Positions 10,055 to 18,687 of a stretch of 64,000 nt of DNA are shown in pieces. Both the position numbers and the translations under genes were made by a program. Within the stretch, counting starts at the first letter, position 1, and each line of letters begins with the position of its first letter. The notes under the pieces were generated by a model. That model had not been told where the DNA came from and searched no databases. It saw nothing but the letters and a program-made list of their open reading frames with translations. Origin of the DNA: JBPRGG01 sp051418075 (GTDB lineage Bacteria > Bacteroidota > Bacteroidia > Cytophagales > Cyclobacteriaceae); assembly GCA_051418075.1 (NCBI GenBank), contig JBPRGG010000087.1, positions 62,001 to 126,000 of the forward strand, given 5' to 3'.

Positions 10055-10576
10055 TTAAAGTTCAGTAGTAGGGTCAGTCTTTTTGGTGAATGCGGCAATC
10101 ACTAGAGAAAAAAGAAATCCAAAAAAAGCATACGACAGCACGCTGGAAATCATTAACATGACTGGGCTCATTATGGCTTCAGTAAGGCCCATAGTCTGAT
10201 CTATCTGATCATCGCCAAATCCCTGATTTTCCAGGGCAATGCGCTGTTCTTCTATCATTCTGGTAATGAATTCCGGATCTACAAAAGAGGTATAAATGAA
10301 AATAAAAATTCCTACCAGAATTCCAGCCACTCCCGACATGATGGCCCCTAATCCTAAGCCCTGACCGTAACTCATAAAACCATCTCCAGATGCTTTAAAA
10401 GTACGGTGTGCCCATACAATACCTCCAATTAAAATCAGAAAATTCACCCAACCCAGAAATTGGTTGGAACTAAGTTCGGCCATATACAAAATCAAAGTAT
10501 ATATCACCATGATCAAGCCAATAATCAGGCCAGCATTGAATCCGGTTTTCCAGATATTTGAGGAGCTGTTATCCAT
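10055..10576 (-). CDS. DUF4199 membrane protein
   Basis: This 173-residue protein has four hydrophobic helices (about 15-32, 38-54, 77-98 and 140-163). The motifs SYGQGLGLGAIMSGVAGILVG and FTSFVDPEF-like YTSFVDPEFI are characteristic of DUF4199. The family is common in Bacteroidota and has no established function. Its start is about 110 bp downstream of the preceding DUF4199 stop, and its own stop abuts the GT2 start. Two DUF4199 genes next to each other in one operon suggest a duplicated pair or a heteromeric complex. Confidence 0.85.
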   Translation of the reverse strand: MDNSSSNIWKTGFNAGLIIGLIMVIYTLILYMAELSSNQFLGWVNFLILIGGIVWAHRTFKASGDGFMSYGQGLGLGAIMSGVAGILVGIFIFIYTSFVDPEFITRMIEEQRIALENQGFGDDQIDQTMGLTEAIMSPVMLMISSVLSYAFFGFLFSLVIAAFTKKTDPTTEL

Positions 10577-10685
10577 TTTCTTATATCATTTTTATTTAAT
10601 TTGAAAATTTGCTGCAATTACGTGCTTTTTGGCTAAAAGTTAAAACTCAAAAAGCATTTTTTAGAGAATTTCTGGCAATTATATG

Positions 10686-11240
10686 CTATTTTAAGTTATA
10701 CGAGGGAACTTTTCTTAATATTACTGCTATCAGGGCGGTGGCGAATAATCCAATGATAGATTTTTTGATAAAATCATCCAGGGCCAGGTTGTAACTACGG
10801 GCGTTCCTCACTGATTCATAGGTGCTTTGATAAACTTCTTCTGACATCTTTTCCAGGTAACTGGCCTTATTCTGGTCAAGCTGAGTCAACCTTTCATCAA
10901 TATATCCCTGCAACACACCCGGGTCAATAAATTCCAGGAATATAAATAGAAAAATGGCAGATACTGCCGCCAAAGTTACAAAAGTTACAAAACCCACGGC
11001 GATCCCCTGGAAAAAATGAAGTTGTTTCTCGTTATAATAATCCCGGTATTCCTTAAGACTGAAAAAAAGGAAGATGGGCAGGATCAGCAGATCCAGAAAA
11101 CGAGCTATCAGTATAGGACTTTCGCCTATAAAATAAAAAACCAGCACCGCTACAAATGCCAAAAAACCGCCCATGGCCCCATATTTTAATGGTACCAGGA
11201 GCATTGGGTCCGGTTTTCCCGATGAAGTTGTTTGACTCAT
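10686..11240 (-). CDS. DUF4199 membrane protein (second copy)
   Basis: This 184-residue paralogue of the next DUF4199 gene shares four membrane helices and the HFFQGIAVGFVTFVTLA...FLEFIDPGVL pattern. The region between helices 3 and 4 holds an amphipathic, charged stretch (about 115-150). Its start codon overlaps the dihydroorotase-like stop by four bases (ATGA arrangement), which implies translational coupling. Function is unknown. The family is consistently a small envelope protein and the context is a glycosyltransferase operon. Confidence 0.85.
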   Translation of the reverse strand: MSQTTSSGKPDPMLLVPLKYGAMGGFLAFVAVLVFYFIGESPILIARFLDLLILPIFLFFSLKEYRDYYNEKQLHFFQGIAVGFVTFVTLAAVSAIFLFIFLEFIDPGVLQGYIDERLTQLDQNKASYLEKMSEEVYQSTYESVRNARSYNLALDDFIKKSIIGLFATALIAVILRKVPSYNLK

Positions 11241-12514
11241 GATAAGGATTGTAGTTCCTGGGTAAATACCTGGTTATTATTTATGGTTGCCACTACGCTG
11301 CCTTTGAGCAGTTTTTGCCAATAGGGAGAATTTACTGACTTTGATTTATTCGTGTTGTTGTCAAGCACCCAGGAAGCCTCCGGATCAAACAGGGTCAAAC
11401 ATGCAGGCTGTTCTGTTTCCAACCGGGGCTGGTCAAGGTTAAGAATATTTCTTGGATTTACAGTGATCTTCTCTATTAGAAGTCTCAAATCCAACTGGGC
11501 GGAAAGCTGGTTGATCACCGGAAAAACTGTTTGTAAACCAATTAAACCAAATTCAGCCAGATCGAATTCCAGTTTTTTACTTTCTTCATCCTGAGGATGA
11601 TGGCTGGATACAATACAATCAATGGTTCCATCGGCCAGGCCCCGAATTAATGCATCTATATCCTCCTGCTGCCGGAAGGGTGGATTTACCTTATAATTGG
11701 TATCAAAATCATTTAAATACCCATCATCAAATACCAATTGATGAGCTGCTACGTCGCAGGTTACAGCTAAACCAACTGCCCTGGCCTGCCGGATCAACTC
11801 CACGGATTTGGCCGATGAAATATGAGAAAAATGGATCTTACCCCCAGTATATTCCAGCAAATGCAGATCTCTTTCAATGATGATCTCTTCTGAAAGTCTG
11901 GGCATACCTTTGAGCCCTAACATGGTACTGTTTATCCCTTCATGCATATTACCAAAAAGGTTTAACCAGCGATCCTGTGGTTTATGTATCAGCAACCCAT
12001 TAAACTTTTTAAGATAAAGCAAAGTTTTCAGGAGGATATCCGTATTCCAAACCGGCTTAATCCCATCAGTGAAAGCCACTGCACCGGCTTTATGCAAATC
12101 TATCATTTCAGTGATGGATTCTCCGTGGGTATCAAGGGTGATAGCTGCCATGGGGAATAACTGGGTCAATTGATTGTTGTTCCTGGATTTCAAATAGCTG
12201 ACCAGATTTTTATTCTGCACCACCGGATCAGTATTTGGAATCAAAGCGACACCGGTAAAGCCTCCTGCTGCTGCTACCTGAGAACCACTGTCCAAATCTT
12301 CCTTATGCTCAAAGCCCGGATCGGCAAAATGGGACCACATGTCAAACCAACCCACCGAAACCTTTAACCCATCTGCATCCAAAACCTGATCAGCTTCAAG
12401 TTCTTGCTGGGAGATTTGCTTAATGACACCATTTTCAATATAAATGTTCATCTTTTGGCCATCCCAGGGAGAACGCTTGTCTACTACCTCGGCAGATTTT
12501 ATTAAAATATTCAT
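11237..12514 (-). CDS. dihydroorotase-like amidohydrolase lacking catalytic residues
   Basis: This 425-residue protein is homologous to multifunctional-complex-type dihydroorotase (PyrC family, amidohydrolase TIM barrel). Family features kept are GWFDMWSHFADPG at 55-67, GGFTGVALIPNTDP at 84-97, HFSHISS at 228-234 and NPPF at 277-280. The first metal-site motif, normally DxHxH, reads DMWSH (58-62), so the first histidine is tryptophan. The catalytic Asp of the usual TDHAPH motif is Ser304 in SSHHPQ. The enzyme is therefore probably inactive as a dihydroorotase or has another role; inactive dihydroorotase-like chains exist as structural partners in some organisms. Its start touches the stop of the BatA-like gene. 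The operon context is cell envelope rather than pyrimidine synthesis. Confidence 0.85.
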   Translation of the reverse strand: MNILIKSAEVVDKRSPWDGQKMNIYIENGVIKQISQQELEADQVLDADGLKVSVGWFDMWSHFADPGFEHKEDLDSGSQVAAAGGFTGVALIPNTDPVVQNKNLVSYLKSRNNNQLTQLFPMAAITLDTHGESITEMIDLHKAGAVAFTDGIKPVWNTDILLKTLLYLKKFNGLLIHKPQDRWLNLFGNMHEGINSTMLGLKGMPRLSEEIIIERDLHLLEYTGGKIHFSHISSAKSVELIRQARAVGLAVTCDVAAHQLVFDDGYLNDFDTNYKVNPPFRQQEDIDALIRGLADGTIDCIVSSHHPQDEESKKLEFDLAEFGLIGLQTVFPVINQLSAQLDLRLLIEKITVNPRNILNLDQPRLETEQPACLTLFDPEASWVLDNNTNKSKSVNSPYWQKLLKGSVVATINNNQVFTQELQSLS

Positions 12515-14518
12515 TTATAAGTATCTTAAAAGTAATACTTCCGCCAAAAGAAAGATCAAGGCCAGTATCAGGGTATATTTCCATAAGGAATTACCCATAT
12601 GTCTTGCCTCCATTTCCTTGGTGAAATTTTCCACTTCCGCAAATTTATAAATTTCGATGTTTTGGGCACGAAGTATATCATTTAATTCTTCTTGTTGGTA
12701 CTGTGCCAGCAGGGATTCTTGCTTATCCTGATTGAAAGCCAGGATCTTATTAACCTGTCCTTCCAGGGAAAGATCATAAAAGCCGGTATTCAACATGAAT
12801 TTTGGCACTTCCAGTATCAACTTATTACCAGATGATTGCTGAGAAGGTATCAATTCCTGTTCTCCTTTTACCAACATATACATATCATCTCTTTTCAAAG
12901 AATCCATGGAAAGCGAAATCACTGATTCATTCAGGCTGTAATAAAGATTTTCGTTGGATTTTTTACTTAAGGCAGCAATGCGGTACATGACAGGTACGAA
13001 TATGGCATGTTGATGAAAATTGGTATATTCATCTGCTAATGGACTCCCCAATAAATATATATTCCGATTGTTGCCAGTTACTGAAAGGTATGATTTTTCA
13101 TTGGAATATTCCAGCAGTTTTCCTGCCTGATCATACCAGTTGATCAGGTTAGTAGCAGTGGGCATATCAAAATTTTCTTGCTCATCTTCAAAAATATTTT
13201 CAAAAAAGGGATTGTTTAGGTCCGGATTAGACAGAGAAAGTTGCACCGGCTTTGTTTCAACCTGAATGGCAGTGTTTTTTACCAGGGAATTGTAGGAATC
13301 AATATTGGGGCTGGCAGAAGGAATTACCATAATATCACCCTCATTTTCAATATACTGATTGATCACATCCATAAGCGACGGATCTATTTCATTAATTCCG
13401 TTTAAAATTACCAGATCACTATTCTCAATCAGGCTGTAGTTCAAGTTATTGATACTATAGCTTAAAAAATTGAATAATGTTTTGTTGCCGTATACCTTAC
13501 TTAAAACGGTATTCTGGTTCTGGCTTTTCACTTCCAGAATATTGATCCGATCCATCAGGTTTAAAGTGAAATAAAAATCATTATCAAAGGTGACAGGAAA
13601 TTCCTCAAAACTGATACGGCAGGAATTATATTTACTTAATCCAAAATTCAGGGGAAAATTTAAGGTATTAGTAGCATTATTTTCAATATCTATGCTGGCA
13701 TTGGCCGATTGCACGTCATTTATAAATAATTTAACGATCAGATCCTGTACATCATCATCTCCCACATTTTTAATTCTTACATACAACTCATTGGCTTCAT
13801 TAGCAATTAAAAACGGATTCTTTAAATAAACCGAATCTACAAAAATGTTTTTCCGCTCTTGATATTCCAGAGGTACAATAAAAATACTGGCGCTGCTATC
13901 CGTAACAATTCCATCCAGGCCTCCCAGGGTAGATCTTTGAAAATCACTGATCCAATAAATATCATTTTTCTGATTAAAATTATAATTGCTACTGATCAGC
14001 CGGTCATTTACATCCTGTAAGCTGCGGGATACACCGCTCAACTTCAATTCCGTGATCAACTCCTTGATCTCATTCTTACTCTTCAAATTATTGGAAAAAG
14101 GAGCAAAATCATTGGTTAAAAGTTTATAGCGGGTGCTGGATGGGTACAGGTCTGTGATCTGATCAATATAACTTATGCCTGCCTCAAAGGCGCTCAGGTC
14201 TGCTGCTATCTCATTGGACATGCTCAAAGAGTTGTCCAGGTAAATATATACATTCTCATGAGACAAACCCTTATCCTGAGAAGGAATATAGGGTTGGGCA
14301 AAGGTCAGTACCAGAAAAAGAATGAAAAGAAGCCGACTGGCTAAAACCAACAAATGTTTGAGTTTTAGCTTGGAAGAGCTAATTTTCTTAATGTTTTTCA
14401 AAAACTGATTACTGGAAAAGTAAATCCGCTTTGCCTTTCTGAAATTGAACAAATGGATTATGATCGGAATGGATAAAGCAAATAAACCATACAAAAATGT
14501 GGGATATAAAAAACTCAT
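12515..14518 (-). CDS. BatA-domain membrane protein with VWA-like region
   Basis: This 667-residue protein begins with the N-terminal double-transmembrane BatA domain: MSFLYPTFLYGLFALSIPIIIHLFNFRKAK over residues 1-30 (given here in parts: helix at 5-24, then HLFNFRKAK), and a second helix near 57-78. A VWA-like segment follows, with the metal-site-type DNSLSM near 92-97. The rest is a long beta-rich periplasmic region and a single C-terminal helix (about 648-665). BatA-type proteins were first linked to aerotolerance in Bacteroides and are widespread in this phylum. It is the first gene of the six-gene minus-strand operon reaching down to 8113. The next start codon directly abuts its stop. 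Confidence 0.85.
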   Translation of the reverse strand: MSFLYPTFLYGLFALSIPIIIHLFNFRKAKRIYFSSNQFLKNIKKISSSKLKLKHLLVLASRLLFILFLVLTFAQPYIPSQDKGLSHENVYIYLDNSLSMSNEIAADLSAFEAGISYIDQITDLYPSSTRYKLLTNDFAPFSNNLKSKNEIKELITELKLSGVSRSLQDVNDRLISSNYNFNQKNDIYWISDFQRSTLGGLDGIVTDSSASIFIVPLEYQERKNIFVDSVYLKNPFLIANEANELYVRIKNVGDDDVQDLIVKLFINDVQSANASIDIENNATNTLNFPLNFGLSKYNSCRISFEEFPVTFDNDFYFTLNLMDRINILEVKSQNQNTVLSKVYGNKTLFNFLSYSINNLNYSLIENSDLVILNGINEIDPSLMDVINQYIENEGDIMVIPSASPNIDSYNSLVKNTAIQVETKPVQLSLSNPDLNNPFFENIFEDEQENFDMPTATNLINWYDQAGKLLEYSNEKSYLSVTGNNRNIYLLGSPLADEYTNFHQHAIFVPVMYRIAALSKKSNENLYYSLNESVISLSMDSLKRDDMYMLVKGEQELIPSQQSSGNKLILEVPKFMLNTGFYDLSLEGQVNKILAFNQDKQESLLAQYQQEELNDILRAQNIEIYKFAEVENFTKEMEARHMGNSLWKYTLILALIFLLAEVLLLRYL

Positions 14519-14937
14519 TTATCTTGTCACTTAGCCTTTACAATTATATGTTTAAAAACAAATTTGCTGTGAAATTATTTCATAAATTAATTTAGTTAAC
14601 GCATCATTTTAAATTTACTCCCTCGGGAAAGACAGGTAATTTATAAATAAGTATATAAACTGGATACTTGTTTTAAAATTAGTCATTTATGTTCAGGTTT
14701 TTGGATAGGGCAGCTAAATAATTATTTGTTTTTTTTACAAAGTTTTTGATTTTAAGGCATCGGATTTCCTCAGTGGTAGATGATACATTAGCTTTGATAA
14801 AGTGATTTAACATTTCCAACTGACGGGTAGGCTAATTTTCACTTGCCAAACCGACAAATAAAAGATTCTCAGGTAGCAGGTAATTAATAACAGGAATTTT
14901 TCTTTTTATTTACTGGGGGAATAAGTTATTTTGCCTC
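14519..14937. other. divergent intergenic region upstream of two operons
   Basis: This 419-bp AT-rich spacer lies between the divergent BatA-like operon and the saccharopine-dehydrogenase-like gene. I see no gene. One exact TAnnTTTG element (TAGCTTTG, 14789-14796, plus strand) is present but sits about 140 bp before the plus-strand start without a TTG at the expected spacing. No clear promoter can be assigned for either side. Confidence 0.5.
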
Positions 14938-16062
14938 ATGAAAAAAGTCATCGTCTTAGGCGCAGGCATGGTGGGTGGCGCAATTGCCCGGGATTTAAAG
15001 CATCAATTCCAGGTTACATCAGCTGATAAGTCCCAAAATGCACTGGAAAAGCTAAAACCTGCTTCAATAAAATACATTCAGTTTAATTTTGAAAATTTTG
15101 AAGCAATTCCGGAATTGGTGAAAGACTATGACCTGGTCATAGGAGCAGTTCCAGGTCATTTAGGATTTAAAGTTCTGGAAAAAGTGATTCAGGCCGGCAA
15201 AAATGTGGTGGATATTTCATTTTTCGGGGAAGATCCTTTTCAACTAACTCCCCTGGCTTTAGAAAAGGGAGTGACTGCAATAGTTGACTGTGGCGTGGCC
15301 CCTGGTATGGGCAATATTATCCTGGGCCATCATCAGGCTGAAATGCAGGTTTCGAAGTACTGCTGCTATGTAGGTGGTTTGCCCCGGAAAAGAGAGTGGC
15401 CTTTTGAATATAAAGCGGTATTCTCCCCCATTGATGTAATCGAAGAATATACCCGGCCGGCCCGATATAGGATCCAGGGAAAACTGATTGTAAAACCTGC
15501 CTTATCCGATATTGAATTAATTAATATTGATCCGGTGGGAAGTCTGGAAGCCTGGAATTCAGATGGCTTGCGCACCCTGCTCCAAACCATGGATGTTCCT
15601 GATATGATAGAAAAAACCCTGAGATATCCAGGTACAATTCAATATATTAAAATGCTTCGCGATGCCGGCTTTTTTGATTATCAATCTGTGGATATAGGCG
15701 GAAATCCCACCAAACCCATCGACCTGACCAGTAAGTTGCTTTTTGATCAATGGCAATTAAAACCGGGTGAAGCCGATCTTACCATTATGAAAATAATCAT
15801 TGATGGTTTGAAGGATCATCAGCCCATTCGGTATACTTACGACCTTTTTGATCAATATGACCCCGAAACGGATGAAACTTCTATGGCCAGAACTACCGGC
15901 TATGTTTGTACAGCTGTAGCCAACCTTATGCTTCAGCAAAAAATTGAATCCAAAGGCATTCTGCCACCGGAATTATTGGCAGCAGGTGACAACTTGCACT
16001 TTATCTTGAATTATTTAAAATCCAGAAAAGTCAATTATAAAATATCCGAAACCCATGTATAA
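14938..16062 (+). CDS. saccharopine dehydrogenase-family oxidoreductase
   Basis: This 374-residue protein has an N-terminal Rossmann fold (VIVLGAGMVGGAIARDL at 4-20). The following segments, AVPGHLGFKVLEKVIQAGKN and GVAPGMGNIILGHH, match the saccharopine dehydrogenase/lysine-ketoglutarate reductase family. Two cysteines occur at CGVAPG and CCYVGGLPRK. The last third is the alpha/beta substrate domain (YTYDLFDQYDPET). Family members catalyse NAD(P)-linked steps on amino acids or related carboxylates; the substrate cannot be read from sequence. It overlaps the downstream RmlD-like gene by 8 bp, indicating coupled translation. Confidence 0.85.
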   Translation: MKKVIVLGAGMVGGAIARDLKHQFQVTSADKSQNALEKLKPASIKYIQFNFENFEAIPELVKDYDLVIGAVPGHLGFKVLEKVIQAGKNVVDISFFGEDPFQLTPLALEKGVTAIVDCGVAPGMGNIILGHHQAEMQVSKYCCYVGGLPRKREWPFEYKAVFSPIDVIEEYTRPARYRIQGKLIVKPALSDIELINIDPVGSLEAWNSDGLRTLLQTMDVPDMIEKTLRYPGTIQYIKMLRDAGFFDYQSVDIGGNPTKPIDLTSKLLFDQWQLKPGEADLTIMKIIIDGLKDHQPIRYTYDLFDQYDPETDETSMARTTGYVCTAVANLMLQQKIESKGILPPELLAAGDNLHFILNYLKSRKVNYKISETHV

Positions 16063-16894
16063 AAAATTTCTCATCCTGGGGTCCAATGGACAATTGGGAA
16101 CCGAATATCAGCAAACATTTTCCAAAAAAAATATAGACTATTTAGCTCCATCAGAACAAAAGGCCGACATTACCAATCGGGAAATGCTAGACCAGCTGGT
16201 TACCAGTTATAACCCAGAAGTTATCATCAATTGTGCCGCTTTTAATGCTGTGGACAAAGCCGAAGTAGATCCTGCCCAGGCTTTCCGGATCAATGCTGAA
16301 GCCATCCTAAACCTGACCCATATTTGTCATCAAAGGAAAATCTTTCTGGTTCATTACAGTTCTGATTATGTATTTGATGGTAAAAAACACCACTGGTATC
16401 TGGAATCCGATCAACCACATCCCCTGAATCAGTATGGCAAAAGCAAATGGCAGGGTGAAAAGCATATTAAGGCTGGCCTGAAGAATTACCTGATCTTTCG
16501 TTTAAGCTGGGTGATAGGTCCGGGACAGCAAAATTTTTTATTTAAACTTTCTCAGTGGGCTGCCAGTAATCCGGTTTTAAAAATATCAGGTGATGAAGTC
16601 TCTGTACCCACCTTCACCCCCACCATTGTAGAACTAACCCTTTTAAGTCTTTCTCAGGGATTATCCGGCCTCTTCCATTTAACCAATTCGGACTATGCCT
16701 CCCGGTATGAACTGGCCCGGGCCTATTTAAAATTAAAAAATTTGGACAACCTGGTCGTACCGGTACCCATGAGCTATTTTAATATGCCTGCTCCACGTCC
16801 TCTCTTTTCAGTAATGTCCAATCAGCAGTTGGCTAAAACCCTTAACCTGGAAATACCTGCCTGGCAACAGGAACTTGAAACCTATGCAGGTTGA
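16055..16894 (+). CDS. rfbD: dTDP-4-dehydrorhamnose reductase-like SDR (RmlD family)
   Basis: This 279-residue extended-SDR protein has the NAD(P)-binding motif GSNGQLG at 9-15, DYVFDG, the catalytic-type YGKSKWQGE (YxxxK) and SWVIGPGQQNFL. These match dTDP-4-dehydrorhamnose reductase, which performs the last step of dTDP-L-rhamnose synthesis. Length and motif order are normal. No other rml genes (rfbA, B or C) are in the window, so the symbol is offered by family rather than pathway. The start overlaps the 3-prime end of the upstream oxidoreductase by 8 bp. Confidence 0.8.
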   Translation: MYKKFLILGSNGQLGTEYQQTFSKKNIDYLAPSEQKADITNREMLDQLVTSYNPEVIINCAAFNAVDKAEVDPAQAFRINAEAILNLTHICHQRKIFLVHYSSDYVFDGKKHHWYLESDQPHPLNQYGKSKWQGEKHIKAGLKNYLIFRLSWVIGPGQQNFLFKLSQWAASNPVLKISGDEVSVPTFTPTIVELTLLSLSQGLSGLFHLTNSDYASRYELARAYLKLKNLDNLVVPVPMSYFNMPAPRPLFSVMSNQQLAKTLNLEIPAWQQELETYAG

Positions 16895-17257
16895 GTAACT
16901 TATCTTTCTTTAGGGAAAATAAGGCTTTTTAAAAAATAAAGGAGGTGTTACATCACATCCGAGTTTCCATTTTTTAGTTATAAAAAATAAAATAAGTGGT
17001 CCTTCTTAATTGTAAAAGATCTGGTTCCTGCTAATCTAACCAAAAGAATTTCAGCTTTTACACAAGCTAATTATTCCTTATAAATTCAATAATTTAAAAA
17101 AATTATCCTATTTATGGTTTACCTCTTCAGGATATAACGTATAAAGAATAAACTTGTGCCCTTAGAAAAAAACAAACAAAATTTTATTCGGACCTAAGGC
17201 TTTTCTTTTAAAATCTCGATGAATGACTTATAATTGCACCTTTAGTTTCCTGAAGCT
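16895..17257. other. intergenic region before the PAS kinase
   Basis: This stretch of about 360 bp is AT-rich. I see no gene and no convincing repeat. A near-match to the Bacteroidota -7 element, TATAATTG (17229-17236, one mismatch to TAnnTTTG), lies 21 bp before the kinase start, but no TTG is found at the expected spacing. Confidence 0.4.
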
Positions 17258-18433
17258 ATGAAGATGAAAGTGAATTGGCATGACTTAAAAAACCGTAAGG
17301 AATTTTTAAATTATATATTGGATAGTATTTCTTCTGCAGTTTTCATTGTGAACAGCGATGTAGAAATAGTTGCCTGTAATAGACGGTTTCTAGAACTCTT
17401 CAAAACTCAGGAAGAAAAAATCCTGGGCCAGATTTTTGGCAATGCAGTAGGATGCAATAATTCGATTGAAGAAAATGCCATATGTGGCCAATCACTGAAG
17501 TGTGATGTCTGTGTATTAAGAAACAGTTTGTTGGCTACACTTAGACAAAGACAAATCAATAAGGACCAATATTTTGAGAATTCATTTATTATCAATGGAG
17601 AACTTCACCAAAAGCACTTCCGATTTTCCACCAAAAACCTGTTTCATCAGGATGAAAATCTGGTTTTGGTAATCATTGATGATATCACTGAAATAGAACT
17701 TCAAAAAAGAAAATTAGAAGAAAACAACAATCATTTATTGGATCTGAATGATCAGAAGAACAAATTTTTAGGCATTGCAGCACATGATTTACGCAATCCC
17801 ATTGCAGCTATTCAGGCCTGTTCATCTATCTTACTCAAAACCCTGCAAATAGATCCCGGAGATGATAACCAAAAACTGTTAGAGATCATCAATGAAAAAA
17901 GCATCTTTGCTATTCGTTTGATCAATGACCTTTTGGATATCTCAAAAATTGAATCAGGGCATTTAAACTTAAATCTGGAAAAAGAAGATTACCTGGAATT
18001 TATCAGAAGAAATACAGATTATAATAAAATCATAGCCTTAAAAAAATCCATCAATATCAACCTACGGATTCAGGGCCAGCTTCCGGCCTTTTCCTTTGAT
18101 AAAAACAAAATTGAGCAAGTATTAAACAATTTGGTGGGTAATGCCATCAAATTTTCACAACCTCATTCTGAAATAACCATCGGGGTGGAAAGGTTTAAAA
18201 AATACATCATCACCTGGATTAAGGACCAGGGCACAGGAATACCGGAAAGTGAATTAAAAAATATTTTTCAACCGTTTCACAGATTAAGTACCGAGATCAA
18301 TCAGCAGGAAAGAGGAACTGGCCTGGGACTTGCCATTGTTAAAAAGATCATTGAGGGTCATCAGGGGCATGTAAAAGTGCAGAGTGAATTGGGAAAAGGA
18401 TCCCAATTCAGCTTTTCTTTGCCCATACACTAA
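17258..18433 (+). CDS. PAS sensor histidine kinase with cysteine cluster
   Basis: This 391-residue soluble two-component sensor has no membrane segment. An N-terminal PAS domain (about 15-145) contains a Cys cluster at C66, C76, C82 and C85 (pattern GCNNSIEENAICG...KCDVC). A short coiled-coil linker (145-170) leads to the HisKA domain with phospho-acceptor His176 in AAHDLRNP. The HATPase domain shows the N box (NLVGNAIKFS, N295), the G1 box DQGTG at 323-327 and the G2 box GTGLGL at 353-358. It would autophosphorylate and pass phosphate to an unlinked response regulator. The cysteines could bind Zn or an iron-sulfur cluster and sense redox; that is inference. No response regulator lies next to it. 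Confidence 0.92.
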   Translation: MKMKVNWHDLKNRKEFLNYILDSISSAVFIVNSDVEIVACNRRFLELFKTQEEKILGQIFGNAVGCNNSIEENAICGQSLKCDVCVLRNSLLATLRQRQINKDQYFENSFIINGELHQKHFRFSTKNLFHQDENLVLVIIDDITEIELQKRKLEENNNHLLDLNDQKNKFLGIAAHDLRNPIAAIQACSSILLKTLQIDPGDDNQKLLEIINEKSIFAIRLINDLLDISKIESGHLNLNLEKEDYLEFIRRNTDYNKIIALKKSININLRIQGQLPAFSFDKNKIEQVLNNLVGNAIKFSQPHSEITIGVERFKKYIITWIKDQGTGIPESELKNIFQPFHRLSTEINQQERGTGLGLAIVKKIIEGHQGHVKVQSELGKGSQFSFSLPIH

Positions 18434-18687
18434 ATTCTTCTGCTTTTCTTTAATTTGTTTTTCCTATATCAGGCAGCCATACCTAAAAATCAACCCATTT
18501 AATTGGCGTTTATATTCAAATCATTTTATATTTGATCTGTAAACCAACCCTTGAATTGCTTGATTCTGATTGCGGGTTAGTGTACTTTTTTTTAACCGAC
18601 TGCTCGGATTTTCAAATTTTTATTTATGAACTTCTCTGAACTACATATAAAAACCATAATAGCAAACCCTTAAATGATGATTTATAA

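Noticed and set aside
11237..12514. Ordinary functional dihydroorotase (pyrC)
   Set aside because: Two key active-site positions are changed and the neighbours are envelope genes, so I did not assign the symbol.
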